Assembly (NCBI GenBank): GCA_963966185.1
Contig: CAWZYM010000165.1
Location: 186,001-250,000 of the forward strand
Direction: 5' to 3'
Origin: Rhabditoides inermis
Taxonomy: Eukaryota; Nematoda; Chromadorea; Rhabditida; Rhabditidae
Length of the DNA stretch: 64,000 bases
Position 1 is the first letter of the stretch; every line of letters starts with the position of its first letter. A program made the translations under genes and the position numbers. The notes beneath the pieces were generated by a model. That model was not told the origin of the DNA. It was given only the letters and a program-made list of their open reading frames with translations, and ran no database searches. Shown here piece after piece: positions 52,120 through 64,000 of this stretch.

Positions 52120-55100
52120 ATTCCTGACATAGGGTCCCTCAATCGTTTCCTTTTATTCGATTTTTTACACTTCGATCGATATAAAAATTGAAGAGCGGTG
52201 TAGTAGAAGTGAGTTTGCAGTGAAATCATCTACTCATTGGACCCACTTCCAGACGCACACACTTTGGTCGTAGTTGATGAGAACTATTCCTGACATAGGG
52301 TCCCTCAATCGTTTCCTTTTATTCGATTTTTTACACTTCGATCGATATAAAAATTGAAGAGCGGTGTAGTAGAAGTGAGTATGTAGTGTATTTATCCACT
52401 CATTGGACCCACTTTCAGACGCACATACTTTGGTCGTAGTTGATGAGAACTATTCCTGACATAGGGTCCCTCAATCGTTTCCTTTTATTCCGTTTTTTAC
52501 ACTTCGATCGATATAAAAATTGAAGAGCGTGGAAGAAGAAGTGAGTATGTAGTGTATTTATTTACTCATTGGACCCACTTTCAGACGCACACACTTTGGT
52601 CGTAGTTGATAAGAACTATTCCTAACATAGGGTCCCTCAATTGTTTCCATTTATTCGATTTTTTACACTTCGATCGATATAAAAATTGAAGAGCGGTGTA
52701 GTAGAAGTGAGTATGTAGTGTATTTATCCACTCATTGGACCCACTTTCAGACGCACATACTTTGGTCGTAGTTGATGAGAACTATTCCTGACATAGGGTC
52801 CCTCATCCGTTTCCAATTATTCGATTTTTTACATTTCGATCGATATAAAAATTGAAGAGCGGTGTAGTAGAAGTGAGTATGTAGTGTATTTATCCACTCA
52901 TTGGACCCACTTTCAGACGCACATACTTTGGTCGTAGTTGATGAGAACTATTCCTCACATAGGGTCCCTCAATCGTTTCCATTTATTCGATTTTTTACAC
53001 TTCGATCGATATAAAAATTGAAGAGCGGTGTAGTAGAAGTGAGTATGTAGTGTATTTATCCACTCATTGGACCCACTTTCAGACGCACACACTTTGGTCG
53101 TAGTTGATGAGAACTATTCCTAACATAGGGTCCCTCAATTGTTTCCATTTATTCGATTTTTTTACACTTCGATCGATATAAAATTGAAGAGCGGTGTAGT
53201 AGAAGTGAGTATGTAGTGTTTTTATCTACTCATTGGACCCACTTTCAGACGCACATACTTTGGTCGTAGTTGATGAGAACTATTCCTGACATAGGGTCCC
53301 TCAATCGTTTCCTTTTATTTGGTTTTTTACACTTCGATCGATATAAAAATTGAAGAGCGTGGAAGAAGAAGTGAGTATGTAGTGTATTTATCTACTCATT
53401 GGACCCACTTTCAGACGCACACACTTTGGTCGTAGTTGATGAGAACTATTCCTAACATAGGGTCCCTCAATTGTTTCCATTTATTCGATTTTTTACACTT
53501 CGATCGATATAAAACTTGAAGAGCGGTGTAGTAGAAGTGAGTATGTAGTGTATTTATCCACTCATTGGACCCACTTTCAGACGCACATACTTTGGTCGTA
53601 GTTGATGAGAACTATTCCTGACATAGGGTCCCTCATCCGTTTCCATTTATTCGATTTTTTACACTTCGATCGATATAAAAATTGAAGAGCGGTGTAGTAG
53701 AAGTGAGTATCTAGTGTATTTATCCACTCATTGGACCCACTTTCAGACGCACACACTTTGGTCGTAGTTGATGAGAACTATTCCTGACATAGGGTCCCTC
53801 AATCGTTTCCTTTTATTCGATTTTTTACACTTCGATCGATATAAAAATTGAAGAGCGGTGTAGTAGAAGTGAGTTTGCAGTGAAATCATCTACTCATTGG
53901 ACCCACTTCCAGACGCACACACTTTGGTCGTAGTTGATGAGAATTATTCCTGACATAGGGTCCCTCAATCGTTTCCTTTTATTCGATTTTTTACACTTCG
54001 ATCGATATCAAAATTGAAGAGCGGTGTAGTAGAAGTGAGTATGTAGTGTATTTATCCACTCATTGGACCCACTTTCAGACGCACATACTTTGGTCGTAGT
54101 TGATGAGAACTATTCCTGACATAGGGTCCCTCAATCGTTTCCTTTTATTCCGTTTTTTACACTTCGATCGATATAAAAATTGAAGAGCGTGGAAGAAGAA
54201 GTGAGTATGTAGTGTATTTATTTACTCATTGGACCCACTTTCAGACGCACACACTTTGGTCGTAGTTGATGAGAACTATTCCTAACATAGGGTCCCTCAA
54301 TTGTTTCCATTTATTCGATTTTTTACACTTCGATCGATATAAAAATTGAAGAGCGGTGTAGTAGAAGTGAGTATGTAGTGTATTTATCCACTCATTGGAC
54401 CCACTTTCAGACGCACATACTTTGGTCGTAGTTGATGAGAACTATTCCTGACATAGGCTCCCTCATCCGTTTCCAATTATTCGATTTTTTACATTTCGAT
54501 CGATATAAAAATTGAAGAGCGGTGTAGTAGAAGTGAGTATGTAGTTTATTTATCCACTCATTGGACCCACTTTCAGACGTACATACTTTGGTCGTAGTTG
54601 ATGAGAACTATTCCTCACATAGGGTCCCTCAATCGTTTCCATTTATTCGATTTTTTACACTTCGATCGATATAAAAATTGAAGAGCGGTGTAGTATTAGT
54701 GAGTATGTAGTGTATTTATCCACTCATTGGACCCACTTTCAGACGCACACACTTTGGTCGTAGTTGATGAGAACTATTCCTAACATAGGGTCCCTCAATT
54801 GTTTCCATTTATTCGATTTTTTTACACTTCGATCGATATAAAAGTGAAGAGCGGTGTAGTAGAAGTGAGTATGTAGTGTTTTTATCTACTCATTGGACCC
54901 ACTTACAGACGCACATACTTTGGTCGTAGTTGATGAGAACTATTCCTGACATAGGGTCCCTCAATCGTTTCCTTTTATTTGGTTTTTTACACTTCGATCG
55001 ATATAAAAATTGAAGAGCGTGGAAGAAGAAGTGAGTATGTAGTGTATTTATCTACTCATTGGACCCACTTTCAGACGCACACACTTTGGTCGTAGTTGAT

Positions 55101-57762
55101 GAGAACTATTCCTAACATAGGGTCCCTCAATTGTTTCCATTTATTCGATTTTTTACACTTCGATCGATATAAAACTTGAAGAGCGGTGTAGTAGAAGTGA
55201 GTATGTAGTGTATTTATCTACTCATTGGACCCACTTTCAGACGCACACACTTTGGTCGTTGTTGATGAGAACTATTCCTGATATAGGGTCCCTCAATCGT
55301 TTCCTTTTATTCGATTTTTTACACTTCGATCGATATAAAAATTGAAGAGCGGTGTAGTAGAAGTGAGTTTGCAGTGAAATCATCTACTCATTGGACCCAC
55401 TTCCAGACGCACACACTTTGGTCGTAGTTGATGAGAACTATTCCTGACATAGGGTCCCTCAATCGTTTCCTTTTATTCGATTTTTTACACTTCGATCGAT
55501 ATAAAAATTGAAGAGCGGTGTAGTAGAAGTGAGTATGTAGTGTATTTATCCACTCATTGGACCCACTTTCAGACGCACATACTTTGGTCGTAGTTGATGA
55601 GAACTATTCCTGACATAGGGTCCCTCATCCGTTTCCAATTATTCGATTTTTTACACTTCGATCGATATAAAAATTGAAGAGCGGTGTAGTAGAAGTGAGT
55701 ATGTAGTGTTTTTATCTACTCATTGGACCCACTTACAGACGCACATACTTTGGTCGTAGTTGATGAGAACTATTCCTGACATAGGGTCCCTCAATCGTTT
55801 CCTTTTATTTGGTTTTTTACACTTCGATCGATATAAAAATTGAAGAGCGTGGAAGAAGAAGTGAGTATGTAGTGTATTTATCTACTCATTGGACCCACTT
55901 TCAGACGCACACACTTTGGTCGTAGTTGATGAGAACTATTCCTAACATAGGGTCCCTCAATTGTTTCCATTTATTCGATTTTTTACACTTCGATCGATAT
56001 AAAACTTGAAGAGCGGTGTAGTAGAAGTGAGTATGTAGTGTATTTATCTACTCATTGGACCCACTTTCAGACGCACACACTTTGGTCGTTGTTGATGAGA
56101 ACTATTCCTGATATAGGGTCCCTCAATCGTTTCCTTTTATTCGATTTTTTACACTTCGATCGATATAAAAATTGAAGAGCGGTGTAGTAGAAGTGAGTTT
56201 GCAGTGAAATCATCTACTCATTGGACCCACTTCCAGACGCACACACTTTGGTCGTAGTTGATGAGAACTATTCCTGACATAGGGTCCCTCAATCGTTTCC
56301 TTTTATTCGATTTTTTACACTTCGATCGATATAAAAATTGAAGAGCGGTGTAGTAGAAGTGAGTATGTAGTGTATTTATCCACTCATTGGACCCACTTTC
56401 AGACGCACATACTTTGGTCGTAGTTGATGAGAACTATTCCTGACATAGGGTCCCTCATCCGTTTCCAATTATTCGATTTTTTACATTTCGATCGATATAA
56501 AAATTGAAGAGCGGTGTAGTAGAAGTGAGTATGTAGTGTATTTATCCACTCATTGGACCCACTTTCAGACGTACATACTTTGGTCGTAGTTGATGAGAAA
56601 TATTCCTCACATAGGGTCCCTCAATCGTTTCCATTTATTCGATTTTTTACACTTCGATCGATATAAAAATTGAAGAGCGGTGTAGTAGAAGTGAGTATGT
56701 AGTGTATTTATCCACTCATTGGACCCACTTTCAGACGCACACACTTTGGTCGTAGTTGATGAGAACTATTCCTAACATAGGGTCCCTCAATTGTTTCCAT
56801 TTATTCGATTTTTTTACACTTCGATCGATATAAAATTGAAGAGCGGTGTAGTAGAAGTGAGTATGTAGTGTTTTTATCTACTTATTGGACCCACTTACAG
56901 ACGCACATACTTTGGTCGTAGTTGATGAGAACTATTCCTGACATAGGGTCCCTCAATCGTTTCCTTTTATTTGGTTTTTTACACTTCGATCGATATAAAA
57001 ATTGAAGAGCGTGGAAGAAGAAGTGAGTATGTAGTGTATTTATCCACTCATTGGACCCACTTTCAGACGCACACACTTTGGTCGTAGTTGATGAGAACTA
57101 TTCCTAACATAGGGTCCCTCAATTGTTTCCATTTATTCGATTTTTTTACACTTCGATCGATATAAAATTGAAGAGCGGTGTAGTAGAAGTGAGTATGTAG
57201 TGTTTTTATCTACTTATTGGACCCACTTACAGACGCACATACTTTGGTCGTAGTTGATGAGAACTATTCCTGACATAGGGTCCCTCAATCGTTTCCTTTT
57301 ATTTGGTTTTTTACACTTCGATCGATATAAAAATTGAAGAGCGTGGAAGAAGAAGTGAGTATGTAGTGTATTTATCTACTCATTGGACCCACTTTCAGAC
57401 GCACATACTTTGGTCGTAGTTGATGAGAACTATTCCTCACATAGGGTCCCTCAATCGTTTCCATTTATTCGATTTTTTACACTTCGATCGATATAAAATT
57501 GAAGAGCGGTGTAGTAGAAGTGAGTATGTAGTGTATTTATCCACTCATTGGACCCACTTTCAGACGCTCACACTTTGGTCGTAGTTGATGAGAACTATTC
57601 CTAACATAGGGTCCCTCAATTGTTTCCATTTATTCGATTTTTTTACACTTCGATCGATATAAAATTGAAGAGCGGTGTAGTAGAAGTGAGTATGTAGTGT
57701 TTTTATCTACTCATTGGACCCACTTTCAGACGCACATACTTTGGTCGTAGTTGATGAGAACT
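52120..57762 (+). repeat. 5643-bp superunit, copy 1
   Basis: This segment starts in an aatcg-gtttgcag monomer and holds two passes of the 10-monomer HOR-D order (ccgttttt at 52490 and 54150, 1660 bp apart), then rearranged monomers. Private markers are gataagaac (52608), gagaattatt (about 53938), gatatcaaaa (about 54005), ggctccctc (54456), gtagtattag (about 54694) and ataaaagtg (about 54839). From 55251 it contains an extra 830-bp (five-monomer) duplication, marked by 'tttggtcgtt' at 55251 and 56081, not present in copy 2. A tacttattgg monomer pair lies at 56879 and 57211. Confidence 0.88.
55251..56910 (+). repeat. 830-bp five-monomer duplication inside superunit copy 1
   Basis: The run tttggtcgtt-gatatagg, gtttgcag, aatcg-tccactc, atccg-ccaatta begins at 55251 and again at 56081. 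In the first pass the ccaatta monomer (near 55640) has acacttcg and then turns into a tgttttt-tctactc-ttacag tail, in place of acatttcg and tccactc. This marks the recombination join. In the second pass the ccaatta monomer is regular (acatttcg at 56481) and is followed by gacgtac and gagaaat. Confidence 0.82.
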
Positions 57763-60700
57763 ATTCCTGACATAGGGTCCCTCAATCGTTTCCTTTTATT
57801 CGATTTTTTACACTTCGATCGATATAAAAATTGAAGAGCGGTGTAGTAGAAGTGAGTTTGCAGTGAAATCATCTACTCATTGGACCCACTTCCAGACGCA
57901 CACACTTTGGTCGTAGTTGATGAGAACTATTCCTGACATAGGGTCCCTCAATCGTTTCCTTTTATTCGATTTTTTACACTTCGATCGATATAAAAATTGA
58001 AGAGCGGTGTAGTAGAAGTGAGTATGTAGTGTATTTATCCACTCATTGGACCCACTTTCAGACGCACATACTTTGGTCGTAGTTGATGAGAACTATTCCT
58101 GACATAGGGTCCCTCAATCGTTTCCTTTTATTCCGTTTTTTACACTTCGATCGATATAAAAATTGAAGAGCGTGGAAGAAGAAGTGAGTATGTAGTGTAT
58201 TTATTTACTCATTGGACCCACTTTCAGACGCACACACTTTGGTCGTAGTTGATAAGAACTATTCCTAACATAGGGTCCCTCAATTGTTTCCATTTATTCG
58301 ATTTTTTACACTTCGATCGATATAAAAATTGAAGAGCGGTGTAGTAGAAGTGAGTATGTAGTGTATTTATCCACTCATTGGACCCACTTTCAGACGCACA
58401 TACTTTGGTCGTAGTTGATGAGAACTATTCCTGACATAGGGTCCCTCATCCGTTTCCAATTATTCGATTTTTTACATTTCGATCGATATAAAAATTGAAG
58501 AGCGGTGTAGTAGAAGTGAGTATGTAGTGTATTTATCCACTCATTGGACCCACTTTCAGACGCACATACTTTGGTCGTAGTTGATGAGAACTATTCCTCA
58601 CATAGGGTCCCTCAATCGTTTCCATTTATTCGATTTTTTACACTTCGATCGATATAAAAATTGAAGAGCGGTGTAGTAGAAGTGAGTATGTAGTGTATTT
58701 ATCCACTCATTGGACCCACTTTCAGACGCACACACTTTGGTCGTAGTTGATGAGAACTATTCCTAACATAGGGTCCCTCAATTGTTTCCATTTATTCGAT
58801 TTTTTTACACTTCGATCGATATAAAATTGAAGAGCGGTGTAGTAGAAGTGAGTATGTAGTGTTTTTATCTACTCATTGGACCCACTTTCAGACGCACATA
58901 CTTTGGTCGTAGTTGATGAGAACTATTCCTGACATAGGGTCCCTCAATCGTTTCCTTTTATTTGGTTTTTTACACTTCGATCGATATAAAAATTGAAGAG
59001 CGTGGAAGAAGAAGTGAGTATGTAGTGTATTTATCTACTCATTGGACCCACTTTCAGACGCACACACTTTGGTCGTAGTTGATGAGAACTATTCCTAACA
59101 TAGGGTCCCTCAATTGTTTCCATTTATTCGATTTTTTACACTTCGATCGATATAAAACTTGAAGAGCGGTGTAGTAGAAGTGAGTATGTAGTGTATTTAT
59201 CCACTCATTGGACCCACTTTCAGACGCACATACTTTGGTCGTAGTTGATGAGAACTATTCCTGACATAGGGTCCCTCATCCGTTTCCATTTATTCGATTT
59301 TTTACACTTCGATCGATATAAAAATTGAAGAGCGGTGTAGTAGAAGTGAGTATCTAGTGTATTTATCCACTCATTGGACCCACTTTCAGACGCACACACT
59401 TTGGTCGTAGTTGATGAGAACTATTCCTGACATAGGGTCCCTCAATCGTTTCCTTTTATTCGATTTTTTACACTTCGATCGATATAAAAATTGAAGAGCG
59501 GTGTAGTAGAAGTGAGTTTGCAGTGAAATCATCTACTCATTGGACCCACTTCCAGACGCACACACTTTGGTCGTAGTTGATGAGAATTATTCCTGACATA
59601 GGGTCCCTCAATCGTTTCCTTTTATTCGATTTTTTACACTTCGATCGATATCAAAATTGAAGAGCGGTGTAGTAGAAGTGAGTATGTAGTGTATTTATCC
59701 ACTCATTGGACCCACTTTCAGACGCACATACTTTGGTCGTAGTTGATGAGAACTATTCCTGACATAGGGTCCCTCAATCGTTTCCTTTTATTCCGTTTTT
59801 TACACTTCGATCGATATAAAAATTGAAGAGCGTGGAAGAAGAAGTGAGTATGTAGTGTATTTATTTACTCATTGGACCCACTTTCAGACGCACACACTTT
59901 GGTCGTAGTTGATGAGAACTATTCCTAACATAGGGTCCCTCAATTGTTTCCATTTATTCGATTTTTTACACTTCGATCGATATAAAAATTGAAGAGCGGT
60001 GTAGTAGAAGTGAGTATGTAGTGTATTTATCCACTCATTGGACCCACTTTCAGACGCACATACTTTGGTCGTAGTTGATGAGAACTATTCCTGACATAGG
60101 CTCCCTCATCCGTTTCCAATTATTCGATTTTTTACATTTCGATCGATATAAAAATTGAAGAGCGGTGTAGTAGAAGTGAGTATGTAGTTTATTTATCCAC
60201 TCATTGGACCCACTTTCAGACGTACATACTTTGGTCGTAGTTGATGAGAACTATTCCTCACATAGGGTCCCTCAATCGTTTCCATTTATTCGATTTTTTA
60301 CACTTCGATCGATATAAAAATTGAAGAGCGGTGTAGTATTAGTGAGTATGTAGTGTATTTATCCACTCATTGGACCCACTTTCAGACGCACACACTTTGG
60401 TCGTAGTTGATGAGAACTATTCCTAACATAGGGTCCCTCAATTGTTTCCATTTATTCGATTTTTTTACACTTCGATCGATATAAAAGTGAAGAGCGGTGT
60501 AGTAGAAGTGAGTATGTAGTGTTTTTATCTACTCATTGGACCCACTTACAGACGCACATACTTTGGTCGTAGTTGATGAGAACTATTCCTGACATAGGGT
60601 CCCTCAATCGTTTCCTTTTATTTGGTTTTTTACACTTCGATCGATATAAAAATTGAAGAGCGTGGAAGAAGAAGTGAGTATGTAGTGTATTTATCTACTC

Positions 60701-61850
60701 ATTGGACCCACTTTCAGACGCACACACTTTGGTCGTAGTTGATGAGAACTATTCCTAACATAGGGTCCCTCAATTGTTTCCATTTATTCGATTTTTTACA
60801 CTTCGATCGATATAAAACTTGAAGAGCGGTGTAGTAGAAGTGAGTATGTAGTGTATTTATCTACTCATTGGACCCACTTTCAGACGCACACACTTTGGTC
60901 GTTGTTGATGAGAACTATTCCTGATATAGGGTCCCTCAATCGTTTCCTTTTATTCGATTTTTTACACTTCGATCGATATAAAAATTGAAGAGCGGTGTAG
61001 TAGAAGTGAGTTTGCAGTGAAATCATCTACTCATTGGACCCACTTCCAGACGCACACACTTTGGTCGTAGTTGATGAGAACTATTCCTGACATAGGGTCC
61101 CTCAATCGTTTCCTTTTATTCGATTTTTTACACTTCGATCGATATAAAAATTGAAGAGCGGTGTAGTAGAAGTGAGTATGTAGTGTATTTATCCACTCAT
61201 TGGACCCACTTTCAGACGCACATACTTTGGTCGTAGTTGATGAGAACTATTCCTGACATAGGGTCCCTCATCCGTTTCCAATTATTCGATTTTTTACATT
61301 TCGATCGATATAAAAATTGAAGAGCGGTGTAGTAGAAGTGAGTATGTAGTGTATTTATCCACTCATTGGACCCACTTTCAGACGTACATACTTTGGTCGT
61401 AGTTGATGAGAAATATTCCTCACATAGGGTCCCTCAATCGTTTCCATTTATTCGATTTTTTACACTTCGATCGATATAAAAATTGAAGAGCGGTGTAGTA
61501 GAAGTGAGTATGTAGTGTATTTATCCACTCATTGGACCCACTTTCAGACGCACACACTTTGGTCGTAGTTGATGAGAACTATTCCTAACATAGGGTCCCT
61601 CAATTGTTTCCATTTATTCGATTTTTTTACACTTCGATCGATATAAAATTGAAGAGCGGTGTAGTAGAAGTGAGTATGTAGTGTTTTTATCTACTTATTG
61701 GACCCACTTACAGACGCACATACTTTGGTCGTAGTTGATGAGAACTATTCCTGACATAGGGTCCCTCAATCGTTTCCTTTTATTTGGTTTTTTACACTTC
61801 GATCGATATAAAAATTGAAGAGCGTGGAAGAAGAAGTGAGTATGTAGTGT
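57763..61850 (+). repeat. 5643-bp superunit, copy 2 (shorter)
   Basis: Every private marker of copy 1 returns at +5643 up to about 61290: 58251, 58133, 59793, 60099 and 60894. From about 61290 to 61840 the match continues at +4813, for example acatttcg at 56481/61294 and tacttattgg at 56879/61692. The change of 830 bp is exactly the internal duplication carried by copy 1. Near 61850 copy 2 has tctactc where copy 1 has tccactc, and the two part. The upstream junction near 57763 joins a tgttttt short-A monomer to the aatcg-gtttgcag series. Confidence 0.87.
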
Positions 61851-64000
61851 ATTTATCTACTCATTGGACCCACTTTCAGACGCACACACTTTGGTCGTAG
61901 TTGATGAGAACTATTCCTAACATAGGGTCCCTCAATTGTTTCCATTTATTCGATTTTTTACACTTCGATCGATATAAAACTTGAAGAGCGGTGTAGTAGA
62001 AGTGAGTATGTAGTGTATTTATCTACTCATTGGACCCACTTTCAGACGCACACACTTTGGTCGTTGTTGATGAGAACTATTCCTGATATAGGGTCCCTCA
62101 ATCGTTTCCTTTTATTCGATTTTTTACACTTCGATCGATATAAAAATTGAAGAGCGGTGTAGTAGAAGTGAGTTTGCAGTGAAATCATCTACTCATTGGA
62201 CCCACTTCCAGACGCACACACTTTGGTCGTAGTTGATGAGAACTATTCCTGACATAGGGTCCCTCAATCGTTTCCTTTTATTCGATTTTTTACACTTCGA
62301 TCGATATAAAAATTGAAGAGCGGTGTAGTAGAAGTGAGTATGTAGTGTATTTATCCACTCATTGGACCCACTTTCAGACGCACATACTTTGGTCGTAGTT
62401 GATGTGAACTATTCCTGACATAGGGTCCCTCATCCGTTTCCAATTATTCGATTTTTTACACTTCGATCGATATAAAAATTGAAGAGCGGTGTAATAGAAG
62501 TGAGTATGTAGTGTATTTATCCACTCATTGGACCCACTTTCAGACGCACATACTTTGGTCGTAGTTGATGAGAACTATTCCTCACATAGGGTCCCTCAAT
62601 CGTTTCCATTTATTCGATTTTTTACACATCGATCGATATAAAAATTGAAGAGCGGTGTAGTAGAAGTGAGTATGTAGTGTATTTATCCACTCATTGGACC
62701 CACTTTCAGACGCACACACTTTGGTCGTAGTTGATGAGAACTATTCCTAACATAGGGTCCCTCAATTGTTTCCATTTATTCGATTTTTTACACTTCGATC
62801 GATATAAAATTGAAGAGCGGTGTAGTAGAAGTGAGTATGTAGTGTTTTTATCTACTCATTGGACCCACTTTCAGACGCACATACTTTGGTCGTAGTTGAT
62901 GAGAACTATTCCTGACATAGGGTCCCTCAATCGTTTCCTTTTATTCGGTTTTTTACACTTCGATCGATATAAAAATTGAAGAGCGGTGTAGTAGAAGTGA
63001 GTATGTAGTGTATTTATCCACTCATTGGACCCACTTTCAGACGCACACACTTTGGTCGTAGTTGATGAGAACTATTCCTAACATAGGGTCCCTCAATTGT
63101 TTCCATTTATTCGATTTTTTACACTTCGATCGATATAAAATTGAAGAGCGGTGTAGTAGAAGTGAGTATGTAGTGTTTTTATCTACTCATTGGACCCACT
63201 TTCAGACGCACATACTTTGGTCGTAGTTGATGAGAACTATTCCTGACATAGGGTCCCTCAATCGTTTCCTTTTATTCGGTTTTTTACACTTCGATCGATA
63301 TAAAAATTGAAGAGCGGTGTAGTAGAAGTGAGTATGTAGTGTATTTATCCACTCATTGGACCCACTTTCAGACGCTCACACTTTGGTCGTAGTTGATGAG
63401 AACTATTCCTAACATAGGGTCCCTCAATTGTTTCCATTTATTCGATTTTTTTACACTTCGATCGATATAAAAATTGAAGAGCGGTGTAGTAGAAGTGAGT
63501 ATGTAGTGTATTTATCCACTCATTGGACCCACTTTCAGACGCACATACTTTGGTCGTAGTTGATGAGAACTATTCCTGACATAGGGTCCCTCATCCGTTT
63601 CCATTTATTCGATTTTTTACACTTCGATCGATATAAAAATTGAAGAGCGGTGTAGTAGAAGTGAGTATGTAGTGTATTTATCTACTCATTGGACCCACTT
63701 TCAGACGCACACACTTTGGTCGTAGTTGATGAGAACTATTCCTGACATAGGATCCCTCAATCGTTTCCTTTTATTCGATTTTTTACACTTCGATCGATAT
63801 AAAAATTGAAGAGCGGTGTAGTAGAAGTGAGTTTGCAGTGAAATCATCTACTCATTGGACTCACTTCCAGACGCACACACTTTGGTCGTAGTTGATGAGA
63901 ACTATTCCTGACATAGGGTCCCTCAATCGTTTCCTTTTATTCGATTTTTTACACTTCGATCGATATAAAAATTGAAGAGCGGTGTAGTAGAAGTGAGTAT
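61851..64000 (+). repeat. HOR-D tail
   Basis: The tail opens with taac-ataaaactt, a second 'tttggtcgtt' monomer (62056, 1162 bp after 60894) and gtttgcag. It then reuses the 51.1-51.9 kb run: gatgtg at 62401, gtgtaatag near 62490 and cacatcg near 62626. A two-monomer duplication follows, with attcggtttttt near 62945 and 63276. After gctcacac (63374) come atccg-tctactc, aatcg with gatccct (63751) and gtttgcag, with a single ggactcac near 63858. The window ends inside a monomer, still in the array. Confidence 0.83.

Larger units (their letters stand above)
1..64000. repeat. Satellite DNA array, 166-bp monomer, fills the window
   Basis: The same 166-bp unit recurs head to tail throughout, for example with 'actttgg' at 6, 172 and 338. 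About 385 copies fit, none inverted, and no unrelated sequence interrupts them. Both ends are cut inside the array, so its true length is unknown. Neighbouring monomers differ by a limited set of recurring variants, while blocks many monomers apart can look identical, which is the pattern of higher-order repeats. Large HOR satellites of near-nucleosomal length are typical of eukaryotic centromeric or pericentromeric heterochromatin; that role is inferred. I cannot identify the family or host. No gene of any kind is supported anywhere in this span. Confidence 0.99.

Noticed and set aside
56882..57076. A 64-codon minus-strand frame with FFFH in place of YYTA.
   Set aside because: The change comes from the gtggaagaag block in that monomer. 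It is open only because gtggaagaag here meets a tccactc end, so it is not a gene.
1..64000. CRISPR array, because of the regular repeats.
   Set aside because: There are no unique spacers; the whole 166 bp is repeated, and the unit is far longer than a CRISPR repeat-spacer.
1..64000. Bacterial or phage repeat region.
   Set aside because: A 64-kb pure tandem array of near-nucleosome-length units with higher-order structure and no genes is not known to me from prokaryotes.

Overview
The window is one uninterrupted block of tandem satellite DNA. From the first base to the last it is built of head-to-tail copies of a 166-bp monomer, about 385 of them, all in the same orientation. I found no gene, tRNA, rRNA, transposon, CRISPR array or unique spacer in it. 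The consensus monomer is about 62% A+T (63 G/C in 166 by hand count). A monomer close to nucleosome length, a pure array longer than 64 kb, and higher-order repeats (HORs) together point to eukaryotic centromeric or pericentromeric heterochromatin. I do not recognise the satellite and cannot name the species. Assignment to a centromere is inference; the sequence alone does not prove it.

Monomers fall into subtypes set by linked variants. The main ones are: tgac, taac or tcac before 'atagggtccct'; ctcaattg, ctcatccg or ctcaatcg; ccattta, cctttta, ccaatta or ccagtta; a T5 to T8 run; gcggtgtagtag or gcgtggaagaag; gtatgtagtgtattta or gtttgcagtgaaatca; tccactc, tctactc or tttactc; and ttcag or ttccag. 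The order of subtypes divides the window into domains. (1) About 1-5640: mixed order. (2) About 5641-13100: HOR-A, an ideal 13-subtype order that often skips members, with a 1163-bp and a ~1825-bp tandem duplication. (3) About 13100-17940: mixed order sharing rare variants with domain 1. (4) About 17941-25370: HOR-B, marked by two truncated monomers (94 bp and 27 bp), with units of 1709, 1875 and 2375 bp. (5) 25371-29730: two tandem copies of a 2180-bp unit. (6) 29731-31013: a 663-bp four-monomer duplication. (7) About 31014-33900: a second copy of the block at 24.4-27.0 kb. (8) About 32500-42700: HOR-C, 13 monomers, ~2158 bp. (9) About 42700-64000: HOR-D, 10 monomers, ~1660 bp, with shortened copies, a 1661-bp duplication and a 5643-bp duplication.

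Nothing here works as a set of genes. What can be read is recombination history: the monomer register is almost always kept while blocks are gained or lost in whole-monomer steps, as expected from unequal exchange and conversion. Because 166 leaves remainder 1 on division by 3, no reading frame survives more than about one monomer. The short minus-strand open frames are by-products of the repeat, and most monomers close them with a TAG.
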